From the NCBI GenBank assembly GCA_013396635.1, contig WBMW01000003.1:175805-239804 (forward strand): 64,000 nucleotides of DNA, read 5' to 3'. The stretch comes from Penelope pileata. Taxonomy: Eukaryota > Chordata > Aves > Galliformes > Cracidae. Numbering within the stretch: position 1 is the first letter of the stretch; each line of letters begins with the position of its first letter. The position numbers and the translations under genes are program-made. Shown here piece after piece: positions 49,123-61,170 of this stretch. Below the pieces are notes generated by a model, which was not told the origin of the DNA, searched no databases, and was given only the letters and a program-made list of their open reading frames with translations.

Positions 49123-52100
49123 CGGCGGGCGGTAGCGCGGCGGGGGGGGGGACGCGGCGACGGGGACCTGCCCGGCAGTCTGCTCATCTCCAGATCGAGC
49201 AGGATTCGCACCTGCCATTCGCTGCGTTTAGTTTTAAGTATTTAGGTTGTAAACTTAGGCATTATAGTTAAACTGTCCTTATGATGGAGGGGTTTTTCCG
49301 GATTTCCCTCTCAGATAGTCAGAATCACTAGTGCTCGGGTCACAACATTTTTCCATCTGTGAAAGGAAAACAATGCAAATCCCACACTAGAGTCCAGTTT
49401 ACCAACTCTCTGGGAAGAGTTTAATTTGGTGGATTTCTGTCACTTTTTATTTGGTACCTTATTACATTGTAGTTCTAATAGTAACATTTTCAGCCCTTTC
49501 CCTCTTCATCTACATCAATGCTTCCCATCTTCCCTCTTGGCCAAATTTATTTGTTATATCTGTTTCTGTTAACCTCAACACAGTGTTTAGCCTCTAACTC
49601 TCCCAGGCTTACCCCACTTAAATTTATTTGCCTAAGAAAAAGCAGATATTGATTTCAGGCTGAACTGCTATAGCTCATTCTTGCTCCCAGAACTCTCAAA
49701 TCTAGCAGCCAGTCTTTGTTTCCTCTTAATCACTTTCTTGCTCCTGTTCATTGCTGTTTGTCTTGTCCTTGGTTATTGCACAGAGCATTTTCTGTCTTTT
49801 AGAGCGTGCAGCCAACTGCAAATAAAGTTTTGTGCATTTAGCTACTAGCCCACACAATGTGGCCAGGAAACCGCGGTTTAAAGCAAACCCAGAGATTCAA
49901 AACACAACTTTTGAAAGTATTTATTGAGCTATGTGAGCTCGAATACGATCCAGGACTTGGTCCCATGCTTGGAACGTGGCCCCACTGGTTGAGGATAGGG
50001 AGGGGCGGGATGCTCCATGCTTTGATGCACTCCCCAGATCTTGTTTTCCTAAACCTGTCTCAGACTATCAAAGCACACCTGACTGATGAGTTGTATGTTA
50101 AGTGCTTTGAAAATAGTGACTTGTCCATATGTGTACAATTATTAGCTCATACCAATGCACCTTCTAGGAGTTGTGAATATACCTGGCTAAACTGGAAAAG
50201 GGGCCAAAGTGAAGACTACAGAGCTAAATTTAAGATGCTTTGGGTAAGGTTCAGGTCACACAAACTCAGAGCTGACAATGCAGTCTGAGCAGGTGGTCTA
50301 ACCTGTAGTTCGTGCTGTGGCTGAAGGCTCTTGCAACCAGACCACACGTCAGTTTGGGAATGGATGTTCCCAGAGGAGTTCCATGAGACTGTGAACTCAG
50401 CTAACTACCGACAAAAGAAGGATTCTGTTCTCCACATCTTTTCTGCCTCTCCACCCATATGTCCCAGTGGGAGCCAGGAGCATGGTGCCCCCAGAGCCTT
50501 CCAAGGACCACTTCAGTTCACTGTTTTGACAGAATACGGCAAAAATAACCTTTGCATAGTAGCGGTAAGGATTGCGCTGTTGGGAGCACAAAGGAGTTGG
50601 AGAAAGCAAGGGTAGAGCAGTTGCCCTTCAGGCAGCAGTGTAGTGTTAACTGGCTCAGATTCTCCTTTATTGGCACACTCAGATTCTGCTGTTGGAGCCT
50701 CTCAACTCTACATGGACTGCCTGAATATTAATTATGATCCATAGCTCTTTTCCATTCACCTGAGACACCTCTTTTTAGACCCTTCTAAACTGTTGGCCTT
50801 TCCCTAGGACCTTGGCAAGACCAGCAGTGTTTTGGCATTACCAGACCTTCCATGGACAGCCCTTGCCAAGACTCTGATGCATAACCCTGTCTCCCTGTGC
50901 AGAAAGGAGAAATTCCCTCTATGAGATAGAGGTTGGTTTTGGTGGGTCTTACTGAGCGGAAGCTCCTCAGCTAGGGCTGGTGGGGCTGGGTGGCTTCCCC
51001 TCTACTCTCCTCTTTCCACAAGCACTACCTTGACCCTGCTCTCATCTCCTATTTTAAGCACTCATACAGAAGTTCAGGCTCTGCTGACCACTCATTTTGG
51101 CTCTGCCTGCTTCATTTTGGACTTCAGTCTCACCAGCCTTCCTGGCTGGCCCAACATACCATTTTATCTTGGACAAATAACACCCAGATGGCTCACTTCA
51201 AACTGCATCCAAGGAACATCTGCTTACTCCACCTCCTTGACCTGTATTGTTGCACATAGAGTGGCAGAATTTTTTACCAGCAAAGAGAGAGAGGGAAATA
51301 TGGGATTTCAGTTTGTATTCAGGTCCAGACTGGGAATTCCAGCATAGAGTGGTGGAGGTGGCTGTGCTCACAGTGCAGTTCATGACACCCATCACACAGT
51401 TTCTTAATGTGATGAGAGGAAGACGTTGGTGAACACGTGCTCCAAGGTTGCAAGCCATCCTCCAGGTCTTCTTGAGACTCCTGCTGATGCTTCTCTCTTT
51501 TGTTTTATCTGCATGTCTTGACTGATGCCTCACTGGGCCATTGTCTTCCCCATCAGCGCCCCTTGCTCTGGCCTAGTTTCTGTCCATGGCATAACTGGGT
51601 GCCTGTGGCTGCCCACCCCCATGGGCAATAGTGGAACCAACTACTGCTCCCTGGCCCTGTTGCCACTCAAGACAAGACTACGCCAGGAAGAACCCACCAG
51701 CAGCGTGGATGCCCTCAGGGAGTGCTGGGTGTTTTCAGAGGAGTCTCATAAGGTTCCCCTCTGCTTTTCTTCTTTTCTGATCCTTCGGTCTGTCCCTTGC
51801 TTTCATTTTTACCGCCTTTGTAATTTGATTTTTCTTTTGATCTATTTCACAATTTTCCTGGTTTTCTGTTTAGATTTTCAAATTGGGCTCGTGTCCAGCA
51901 GGGACACTGCACAAAAGCAAATTCCTTGGGAAAAGTACGAGAACAGAACGTGCACGTAGAGACACTTCTCCTGAAAAATTTCCTAGATGCCAAGAATTTG
52001 CAGCTCAGGGACTTCTCCAACCCAAGGTGGTGTTGATGGTTTTAGTAACAGTGTTTGTTCTCTTCTATAAGCCCATATGGTTTCCTCTTAAACCACAAGC

Positions 52101-52259
52101 AAACTTTTTGCTTCTATGACATGGTATGGCCATCAGTCCCACAGCTCCTGGTGACGATATCTTGGTTGTGTGAAGAATTGCATCCAGTGGTTTTTCTTTT
52201 TTTCTTTTTTCTTTTTCTTTTTTTCTGATGCCAGCAACTGGCTTAATTTGATGCCCCAG
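49123..52259. other. Intergenic sequence
   Basis: No gene or repeat family recognised beyond a T/C-rich run at about 52190-52226. The 143-codon (49857-50288) and 144-codon (51525-51959) plus-strand open frames have no recognisable domain and no exon context. Confidence 0.55.
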
Positions 52260-52470
52260 TAGTTGTCAGTTCTTGCCCACACTTTCTCAGCCACTGGAAG
52301 ACCTCTATGCTATCCCCACGAGTTGTCTCTTTTCCAAACTGAAGAATCCCAGCCTACTCAGTAGCTTCTTCTACAGATGCCCTTATCTGTCTTTACTCAG
52401 CCTTGCTGTAATTCTCTGAATCTTTCCTAGTTCTACTGCATCACTGTTTAAGATGGAGGCAGGAGATGAC
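52260..52470 (-). mobile_element. Old CR1-like fragment
   Basis: TTTTCCAAACTGAAGAATCC, CAGCCTACTCAGTAGCTTCT and the following stretch resemble the reverse complement of the CR1 region ending ORF2, but are much diverged. Confidence 0.5.
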
Positions 52471-54704
52471 CTAGCTGTGCCTGGATTTGGACTTAAAGCA
52501 CCATGAAATCAGACTGCCTTCAGGCAACAGTTACTGTTTTGTGCCATTCTTGTCTACATGAACTAAGGAAGATCATAAGCCATCCAGATACATCTAAATA
52601 AATGAGTGTTAAATGAGTGATAAATGAGTGTTAGCAAAGGTGTAGAGCAATGCTTAGTCAAGAAGTACAGAAGCAGTCAGGGACCTAGAAAATTATTTGC
52701 GATGAGCTGAGGATTTAGTCACTTGGGGAAAAAGCCTCATTTTCACAGGATAATGCAGCACACTGGGACATAAGAGGATGTGTACAATGTGAATATCTGT
52801 ATCTGAGCTAATTCATCTATTTCTCTTCATGGACAATGAGTTTCCTGTGTACAACAGGTTCTTAATTAAGTACAGTCTTTTATAAAAATACAATCTCAAA
52901 TCTCCAGGACGGTCATCATGGTGGACGGAACATCAAGAGTTACTGCTAGAGATCAAGACAGGAAGCATAGCAGGAATACATGCTATTCTGCTCTCCCCAT
53001 TGACAGCAAAGACTCAGGCAAATCAGAGCATGAACTGGGAAAAATGCACGTAATCAAAGGTACTGAATAATGCCATGACTAAAGGAGGGCTAGGACTCTT
53101 CAGCTGAAGACCGGAGTTCTGTCAGAAGCATGAGTGCAATACTTACTTGGTCAGTTACCAAGTTGTCTATGGTTATGATTCTTAACAAACATGGAAAGAG
53201 TCACTTGGGCTGTACATGCCCACTCTGTCCATGTCATAGCCTGGGGTTTCAATGTTTGATGGCATCCACGCATGTCTACTCAAAGTCCTGTGAGAAAGGA
53301 TGAGTTCAGCAGAAGCCAGAGGATCATTTGACACGCTGAGCCAGATGTTCATCAGGAGAAATCTTTTGAGGGCTGGCACACTGTACAAAACCCCAGACTC
53401 TGAGGACGTAAGGATATAAGGGCCAATATCAGCTGATATGTCTTTTTCCTGTATTTTATTTTTTGTTGCACTAAACATCTCACCTAGTCCCTGTGAAGTG
53501 CTGTGGGAAAGCTAGTGCCATACAAATCAACCACAGTGTTTATAAATTGTAGTGGTACATAAATGTTAAACATCTCGTATTATGAAGTATTACAGAAGAT
53601 ATGACTTGTCTGTTGGGATGAATGAGCTCCCCATGAGCCTGACAGAAATGTGAGATATCACTTAGGTTGTGGGGATGATGTGTATCAACTCTGTGCTCCA
53701 AAGAAGCCAACAGAAAACTGGACCTGAATTAGAGGAAGTGGCTCAGGGACAGTCCCACTTCCCATCCACTCTTCCTGGTGTCTCAGTATGTTATTCCTGA
53801 GCAACATCCTCAAAAACAATGGTGCTGGCTCAACTCAAAGTTTCTTTCTGCCGAGAAAGACAGTTTTCTTCTTTTGGCTTTTTTTATTTTTTATTTATTT
53901 ATTTAGTTTTCATTTTGCAGGTTAAGACACGTGTAAGCCATGGTCATTCCACGGGGTCTCAGGCACATTCTTCAAAGTATGAGGCCTTCTGCCAGGCTCT
54001 TTGATCATGGTAGGGTCTGATGGATTAATTTACAACTTAGACAAAGATTAGGATGGGTTTTGCAAAGCCCCTGGGTGGGAAAGTGTGAGCATTGGCTTTG
54101 CCAATACATGTGATCAATGTCTGAGCATGAGAAATTCCCATGAAACCAAACTCAAGCACAAAAAGATACTGAGTAAGAATTTTTCTTTGGCTCTCATTTA
54201 TCCCTTGAAATACCATTTCTCCAAAGTCTTACAATACGTACCTCTTTCCTGTGCATCCATTAAAGTCAACTGGAAGCTGAAATTCAATTAAAAGCTGCTT
54301 GAAACTCCACAGATGAAAAAGCTATGTGAATTGTGGGTATTAAGTACTAATGTAGATACTTGCTCAGAACATCTCTAGGACAGTGAACAGAGCGATACGC
54401 AGTTGATTGAGCTTACTAGAACTGTTTTAGAAGAAATGTGGTCATTGTGCCTTGGTAAATGCCATCCCTGAAACTGCTTTCAAAATGGTGCAGATCAAAC
54501 CTGCCACCAAGTTCTCCTCCAGGTCTGCCCAGTCCCTCCTGGCAACTCTTTCTCTGCTTCAGGCATCACCTTACTTTTCACTTTATTCTCCTTCAAACCC
54601 AGCTCTTCACTGACAAACCCAAACCCTGCAAGTTCTTTGCATTTTGCCCCAGGGATATTTCTACAGATGCACTCCTCACTCCTTGCATGAGCCACCTTCC
54701 CTTC
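52471..54704. other. Intergenic sequence
   Basis: Nothing recognised. T-rich TTTATTTATTTATT run near 53880-53910. Confidence 0.55.
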
Positions 54705-54795
54705 CCTTCCCTTCCCTTCCCTTCCCTTCCCTTCCCTTCCCTTCNTTCCCATCCCATCCCATCCCATCCCATCCCATCCCATCCCATCCCATCCT
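54705..54795 (+). repeat. Compound microsatellite (CCCTT)n-(CCCAT)n with N
   Basis: About eight CCCTT-type units up to 54744, an N at 54745, then about ten CCCAT units. The purine strand (minus) is GGGAT/GGGAA. The GGGAT half meets the simple G-quadruplex pattern on the minus strand. The N marks uncertain repeat length. Confidence 0.93.
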
Positions 54796-57429
54796 TGGCT
54801 CTCACAGCTGGTGCACCAGACAAATGGTGCAGGAAGATGGCCCTGGACAGTGGGTCCCCAGCCAAGAAGGGCAGGATGACCTCTCATGTTGTCTCCTATG
54901 CTGTCCCTTTGACATGTCCTGCTGAAGAATCTGCAGTAGTCCTGCCACTGTGGCTTGGAATGAGAAAAGCAATAGGTTCAGGAAGAGGTGTCTTTCTGTA
55001 GCCCACACCTCTTCCAGTTCTCCCTTTCCTGGCAGAAGGGGACAGGACCAAGCAGGTGGTGGACAGGACAGGACAGGATGCCTACAGGAAAGACCCACTC
55101 CTGGGCATAAGAGCATACACAGCTTGTCCAGAATCTTCACCTCCCCTCCCCTCAGCTCTTTATTGTGGACAATTCCTCAGCAGGACTGTACCTGTTGTGG
55201 CCATAAGGCCAGCTGTGACTTTATGGCCTCAACTATAACACCCTGGAGTAAGGCTGCTCCCTTCACCTGCCCTACAGTTCCACCTCCTTCCCAGGGCTTA
55301 TGTACCACTTCAAATTATGACCTTCACTGGCCAGAAGGTAAAACATCTTCTGCCTACCCTAATTCTCCCAATTATATTGTGTTACATAACAGCTACTGTG
55401 AAAAATGTGAAGATCTGGCTGTGGTTGTGGCCTCCAAACTGTATGGGAAGACTTGTTCCTCCTGTTAGAGACACTCTTCAGGAGGCACTGGGGATAGGTT
55501 TGTGTCCTCTCCACCGCCTCTGCTTGCCTGCCTCCCTTTGCAGCCCTCAGTAAGCTGATTTGTCCTTAAGTATTCTCTGTCTAGGATGGATACACCAGCA
55601 CACAGTAGTCTTCTGCTTCTGCTCTGTCAGCTGAATCATTTCCAGTTCTTTTGATCCTTCCTCAGCAGAACCCTGTGCGGTTGCATATGGTCCTATGCAG
55701 TCTATGGCTCTTTCCTCGCTATACAAGGCTTCACAATGTGCCCAGGGAGCTGTCCACAGGCCTTGGACTTTCAAGAACTGTCAGAACTGCTGGAAGCACC
55801 TTATTCACCACTGCTTACTCCAGGTGCCACCATTCCTCCTGCCCATCTGATCTGCTGGGAGAGGTTCCTCATGAGGTGTGCCCTGCCCACCTGCTCACCT
55901 CAGCCATTTCACTCAGACTGAAACAGGTCAGGGAACATCCAGGTAGCTCCACTGGTACTCCTGGGGCTACAGACAGTGCCGAGCATCTAGGAGGAGCTAA
56001 CAGTGTCACAAATTATCCAGGAGCTGAGAAGAAGGAACTTTTGATGCTTTAGTACTCAAGGGTTTGGGATTCTTGTGCATGAGAGCATCCAAGTTTGGAG
56101 AGCAGCTCCCAGCTCAGGTCTGCAGATCGCCACAGGCTGCATTGAAGCCTCCTTTGCCAGAGACATCGAGAGCTGACTGTGACGCTGGTGGCCACAGCAT
56201 GGCATTCTCCATGTACTTCCAGTGTCAGATCTTGAGGCAGATGGCTGCCTTCTTCCTGGTGGTGTGTGGCTGGGGATATCTCTGCACTGTGGCTGAAGAC
56301 TGTGTCTGGAAAATGCCAAACTGTATTCTCTGATGTGCTCTCAGCAAACACTGATATCCACGCTTCCTTGATGCCCAGACTTTTATCCTCTGCTACCATG
56401 GCAGCACAAAGTGAGTCAAATTAAAGAGCTATCAGAAACAGCCGCCCCTGCCCCAGTAATTCCTACAGGATTTAATACAGTTTGGTGAAAAATAGCATCA
56501 GAAGACATTCCCTTGCAGATACCCCTAAACAAAGTCAACAAAATCAGTGAGCCTCTGTGTTGCACCTAGAGACCCCTGCCAAGAGAAGAAATGGAGAAAA
56601 GCTTCTTAGAGACAACGGAAAAGTTGGATTGATGCTCCTTGACTATTTGGGCAGCTAGATTAAGATTTGAGGCTGCAGCAGAACAGGCTCAAAGGCAAGT
56701 CAGTGGTGTCCTAGGACTACTGAGCAGTTGGTTTGGGGAGCTTTGTAAGAGACAAAGACAGTTGGGTTGTTCATCTGATTTTCATGATTTCTGAAACGTG
56801 GTTTGCACCTCACTAACACAGGTCCCAATGATGTCTGTCGGGTTCTGGAAGTTTGCTGCTGAGTTCTTCCATTAGGGTGTCATTGCACTTGGGAGGATCA
56901 GGCTGGACATTAACCAGTCCTTCCCCTGGAGAGTCATGTAGCCCTAAGACAAGAGCCCAGAGATATTTGAAAATCTCCATCTTTGGTTATCTGCAGAACT
57001 TTTCTGGACAAAGTTACAGCCATCCTTACCCAGATTTGATAATAACCTGGCTTGGGACAGGAGCTAGGTCTAGAGACCTCACAAGGGTCCTCCTCACCAG
57101 CATTTTGGTGAGACGTCTGCTTGTGCGGGGCATGTTTGGTTAGACATGCCTGTGGGAGTGTGCTCCAGGCCATGCACTGGAATCTATGTCCATGAACATC
57201 GATGCCCTCGGCAGCGAGACCAAATGGAAGCAGGGTGCTGGGTGAAGACCACATGCCTGGGGACAGTGGTTTCCTCTTTATCTTTTCCTTGATCCATCAG
57301 TTGGCTGTGCTGCACAGCCAGCTGCCTGCAGCTGTGCAGCACAGCCCAAGCCAATGGTAACGCTTGGAATTGGGATGGTCCTGCTGCATCCACTGCTACT
57401 GTGTATGGCACCGTCACTCATCCTCGAGC
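54796..57429. other. Intergenic sequence upstream of WNT9B
   Basis: No gene recognised. A short GGACA repeat lies at 55063-55079. Open frames up to 172 codons are unsupported. Confidence 0.55.
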
Positions 57430-57651
57430 CCAGCATGGAGATTGCCAGCACCCTGCGATGCTCCGCAAGCCCCGCGGGCACCGGGCGTAGAAGTTCGCAG
57501 AGCCCAAGGGCTCCTCTCGGAGACAGCGGCCCCTGGGGGGACCCAGGTGCCCGAGGGCTCCCTTCCCCAGGGGACATACGGGGGGGCGCCGGGACCCCAC
57601 GGAGTGCCGTTTGTGCCCGACTCCGTCCTCCACGGCGTGCCCGGGGGCTGT

Positions 57652-57690
57652 GGGACGGGACGGGACGGGACGGGACGGGACGGGACGGAG
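57652..57690 (+). repeat. (GGGAC)n array upstream of WNT9B
   Basis: Seven perfect GGGAC units followed by GGAGGAGGGGG. Ends about 85 bp before the WNT9B start codon. Meets the simple G-quadruplex pattern on the coding strand. Confidence 0.95.
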
Positions 57691-57710
57691 GAGGGGGCCG
57701 CCCCGCCTCC

Positions 57711-57720
57711 CGCTTAAAGA
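57711..57720 (+). promoter_or_regulatory. WNT9B: Possible TATA-like element of WNT9B
   Basis: CGCTTAAAGA is the only AT-containing stretch in the immediate GC-rich upstream region, 55-64 bp before the start codon. If used it would put transcription start near 57745. Motif match only. Confidence 0.25.
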
Positions 57721-57774
57721 GCCGCGGCGCCGGGCGGCCGCGCAGCGATGTGCGGAGCGGCAGCGCCCGGCACC

Positions 57775-57857
57775 ATGCGCGCTGCCGCCGCCGTCTGCCA
57801 CCACCTCCTCCTCCTCCTCCTCCTGCTGCCGCCGCCGCCCGCCGCCGCCTACTTCGG
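57775..57857 (+). CDS. WNT9B: WNT9B coding exon 1 (start codon, signal peptide)
   Basis: This first coding exon has 27 codons plus GG before a GTCAGC donor. It reads MRAAAAVCHH, eight leucines, four prolines, then AAAYFG. Human WNT9B likewise starts MRPPP, has a Leu/Ala-rich signal peptide and reaches YFG, with the exon boundary expected in that glycine codon. The ATG context GCACCATGC is strong. An in-frame ATG at 57748 would add nine residues (MCGAAAPGT) and is in poorer context. The product would be a secreted Wnt ligand known for kidney tubule and facial development. The call rests on a short motif plus position: it is on the strand opposite WNT3, about 20 kb away, in a CpG island, as in mammals. 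WNT9A shares the AAYFG motif but neighbours WNT3A instead. Exon 2 is not in the remaining 6 kb. The donor is weaker than consensus (C at +3). Confidence 0.85.
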
Positions 57858-60847
57858 GTCAGCGCCGCCCGCGGGGCTCAGCCCCTGGCGCCGCCTCCGC
57901 GGTGCGCGGAGCCCGGGGAGGGAGCGCGCAGGGTCCGCGTTGCGGGGAGCGCGGGGAGGGAGCGCGCGGCGTCCGCGGTCAGCGCCGGAGGGATCCGCGC
58001 AGGTTTCGCGGTGTCGTGGGGAGCGCACCTGCGGGCCCGGCGCTGCGGGCAGAGCCCGGCTGGGCGTCCTGGGGAGAGGTGGGAGAGAGGGGCGAGGGTG
58101 AGAGGTGCCCCCTCGTGCGCCCGGGCAGGAGGGGATGGGGAGGAATCGACTTGTGCGAGAGCAGAAACGGGATGGAGGATACTATAGCAACAGGGAGAAA
58201 AAGTGACTTCCCTAAAAAAAAAGTGACACCTTGAGCTATGCTTTGCTTCTGCTCGAGTTTTGAAATTAGCGCTGGATAGTTGCTGGCTGTAACACCTCTC
58301 CAGACTGCTTCGCTAGGAGAATAAGGTGGGAGGAGGGAGTGGCAGGGAGAGCTGGGGCTGCGGGGCGTGCGGGCGCTGCGAGGCTCCTGGGGCTTCCCGT
58401 GCTGGAGGGCGCACCTGGGCGCAGGAGGCAGAGCTGCAGCCCGGGGTGCCCCCGGGTGCGTGTCCTGCCCTCACGTCTTGCTTTTCTGAGGATAGGTTTG
58501 TAACAGGTCAGGTCAGTGCAGGATTTCCCCTGGAGAAATGTTTTGTTTTGTCAGTAAGCTGCTTCTCAGGCTCTCTTCTGGTAACCAGAGCTGTTAGTGC
58601 ACATCTTGCAGTCAGTGTAGGAGAGGCACAAACATTTAACACATGCAGACGCTGCTGTGGGCGATGAGAGTGCTCCAGACAGAGCTTTGCTGACTGACAC
58701 GTGCAGAGGCTCTCAGTCCCTCTACCAATCCTCCCAAGACACAGCTTCCAAAATTCACACACAAGTGTCTGTTGGCACGATGTTGCTTACCCATGGCCGT
58801 GGTTGGTATTTCATTTCTGTTTCAAAGCTTCCTTCGAACAGCTCATTTAAAATGCATTAATTGCATCACTGAGCTTATTTCCTATCTGAATGCCTGCAGA
58901 CAGCAGAAGACTTGAGCTTCCTCGGTTGTTTGTGGCAGGTACCTACACTCCACAGCGGGGCTGGGCTGCTGTGAGCGCTTGGCTTTCCCACTGCAGGGGC
59001 GCGTCCACGATTGCGTCCTTTGGAAGTGAACGTGTTTGTGTCTCCCTTTCAGATAACTAACGCAAAGCAGCTTCTATCACTCCAGTTGGATTTGCTGCTG
59101 ACGGCAACCTGAGTGATTCTTCATTCTGTGACAACGATCATTTTGGTCTGAGCTGCTTTTTGGTTGTGAGAGACCCAGGTGTGCTGCCTTTTGGCAGTGC
59201 GTAGCTCAGGATCTGAGGCTGGGGTTTCACTTTTTAATGTTTTTTCCCTCAAGGGTTTTGATACGTGTGTCCAGCGTGATTTCATCTTTTCGTTTTCATG
59301 TTATTTAAAGTTTGCAAGAAGGAATACAAGAAAAGAAGTGAAGTCCATGAACTCAGAGAGTGTCTGGTGGTGGTCAATAGTGAGATACGTGAGTGCTTTC
59401 CCATCCAATGTTGAAAGGGGGGGAGCTTGGACATCTTGGAAGTCTTGGTGTGAGTGCCTGTATGACTCAATTGGAAAAAAAACATCTCACATCCAAACTA
59501 GTGCTGAATTGGAGGGACCCTTAGACCCTGCTTCACGGTCTGTCTATCTCTAAACTTTGCTGAATGTTAGAGACATAGTGACATGAGCCAAATCCTTGCT
59601 TTCTCAACGTTAATTGAGAAAATCTTACCAAGATGTAATATGAGGGAGGCATTTGGGTGGCTGTCCACAGAGACAGGACCTGAGTCCTTTCTGCTGCGTC
59701 CAGTGCGCTTGGCAAAGGTCAAGTATTGTCACTGGGTAGCAGTGAAGAAAATACCAAATTTTGTTTTGTCAGGAAAAAAGTAAGCCAAGAAATATGCAGA
59801 GTAATCCAGCAAAAATAGCCACAGGGCCCAGGGAAAGGTGAAGATCACCCACAAATATACGAAGCAGAGATCTCGCTGGGGTGCATGCAGCCTTACAATG
59901 GAGAAGTAACGGCAGCTGCGGGCGGGTCTCAGAAGAGCACATGGGATTGTCCGGCTTCCTGGTGTCAGTGTGTTGAATGTGCTTGAACAGACCTTGAGCT
60001 GCTGCTGCTGGCTCCAGGGAGGGTTTGCTCACTGCCAGCTTTCAAACGAGGATGAGGAAATAAGCTCTGCATGCAGTGTGGCCCAGCTGTTCAGGTTGTG
60101 TTGGGCTCGCCTGGCTCCTGGGTGCAGGAATCCAGGAGCAGCCATCTGCTTGCACACAGACGGCAAGTGCCTCCTGGCTGCCTTTGTGCCTGCTTTGTCT
60201 TCACCTTTGCTGTAGTCTTTCGCCATGCCGCAGCCTCCTGTGAGTTGTTCCCTCCTCATCTGAGCCATGTTTTTTCTTTTGGGATGTACAGCTTGGGGGA
60301 TGGGGGTCCCTCTAGCCCTCACTAAAAGCCGTCAGCCTCCCCTTGCCCAGCTCGGGTGGGATGCTGTTGGGTGGGCAGAGCAACAAGCCTCCTGCTGGGG
60401 AGATCAATGGGAGCGGGCTGCAGCATGTCTCACCCGTTGGCCAGCTTGGCTCTGTGGGCAGCCAGATCTGCTGGGGCATTTCTTTATAACTCAACCTGAA
60501 ATACCTGTGGTAGGTACAGAGGTGCCAGGCTCCCTGGAATTTCACATTGTGTGCTGTCTTGTTTTGCAGCTCTTCTTAAGCCAGCCTGCCTCTGCCCTCC
60601 CTATTTATTACTTTTTATTTGTGAAAAGTCCTCGTTCTGCTTCCATTAATGTCAGTGGCACAATTAATGCTCATTTCATGATGGGAGAATATTTGTGGAC
60701 CCTTAGACAATAAAAGGAACATGTGAGAGAATAGAAGAATGTGTGTCTTGCGTACTTCTGAGAAGAATGTAAGGTTTGACAGCACGTCAGATGACAGTTG
60801 AGTGTAGATGTGACAGTAGATGTGAGTACCTTTAAAAACCCTGTCCT

Positions 60848-61170
60848 CACAGAATCACAGAATCCCTTGAATTGGAAGGGACCTCTAAAGGTCCTCTGGT
60901 CCCACTCCCTGCAGTGCACAGGGACACCCACAGCTCCATGGGGTGCTCAGAGCCCCTCCAGCCTGACCTGAGTGTCTGCAGGGATGGGGCACCCGCCACC
61001 TCTCCAGGCACCGTGCCGTACTGTTTCACCATTATTGTAAAGAACTTTTTTCTTATAACCAGTCTAAAACTCCTCTGTTTTAGTTTGAGACTGTTTCCCC
61101 TTGTCCTATCACAGCATTCCCCAACAGATGCCATGTAAGCTTTGGTTTTCACCCCGTTAGCTCAGTTCCC
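60848..61170 (-). mobile_element. CR1 LINE 3' end
   Basis: CACAGAATCACAGAATCCCT, TTGGAAGGGACCTCTAAAGG, CACCTCTCCAGGCACCGTGC and TTTCCCCTTGTCCTATCACA are the reverse complement of the CR1 3' region. The right boundary is approximate. Confidence 0.92.

Larger units (their letters stand above)
57430..58180. promoter_or_regulatory. WNT9B: CpG island at WNT9B promoter and exon 1
   Basis: Sequence is very GC-rich with dense CpG (for example CGGGCGGCCGCGCAGCG at 57731-57747), spanning the upstream region, exon 1 and the start of intron 1. Such islands mark developmental gene promoters. Long open frames on both strands in it reflect composition. Confidence 0.85.

Noticed and set aside
48706..49218. 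170-codon minus-strand open frame
   Set aside because: No domain, overlaps open frames in several phases across a GC-rich stretch.
54459..55001. 180-codon open frame
   Set aside because: Runs through a pentamer microsatellite with an N; repeats of length five keep frames open artificially.
37214..57774. A shared bidirectional promoter for WNT3 and WNT9B
   Set aside because: The start codons are over 20 kb apart and each has its own promoter-like DNA, so a single core promoter is not credible.
57354..58187. 277-codon plus-strand open frame
   Set aside because: It overlaps the WNT9B exon in another frame and its low-complexity Arg/Gly/Pro content is what a CpG island gives by chance.
60847..61152. 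101-codon minus-strand frame as a gene
   Set aside because: Also CR1 3' sequence.
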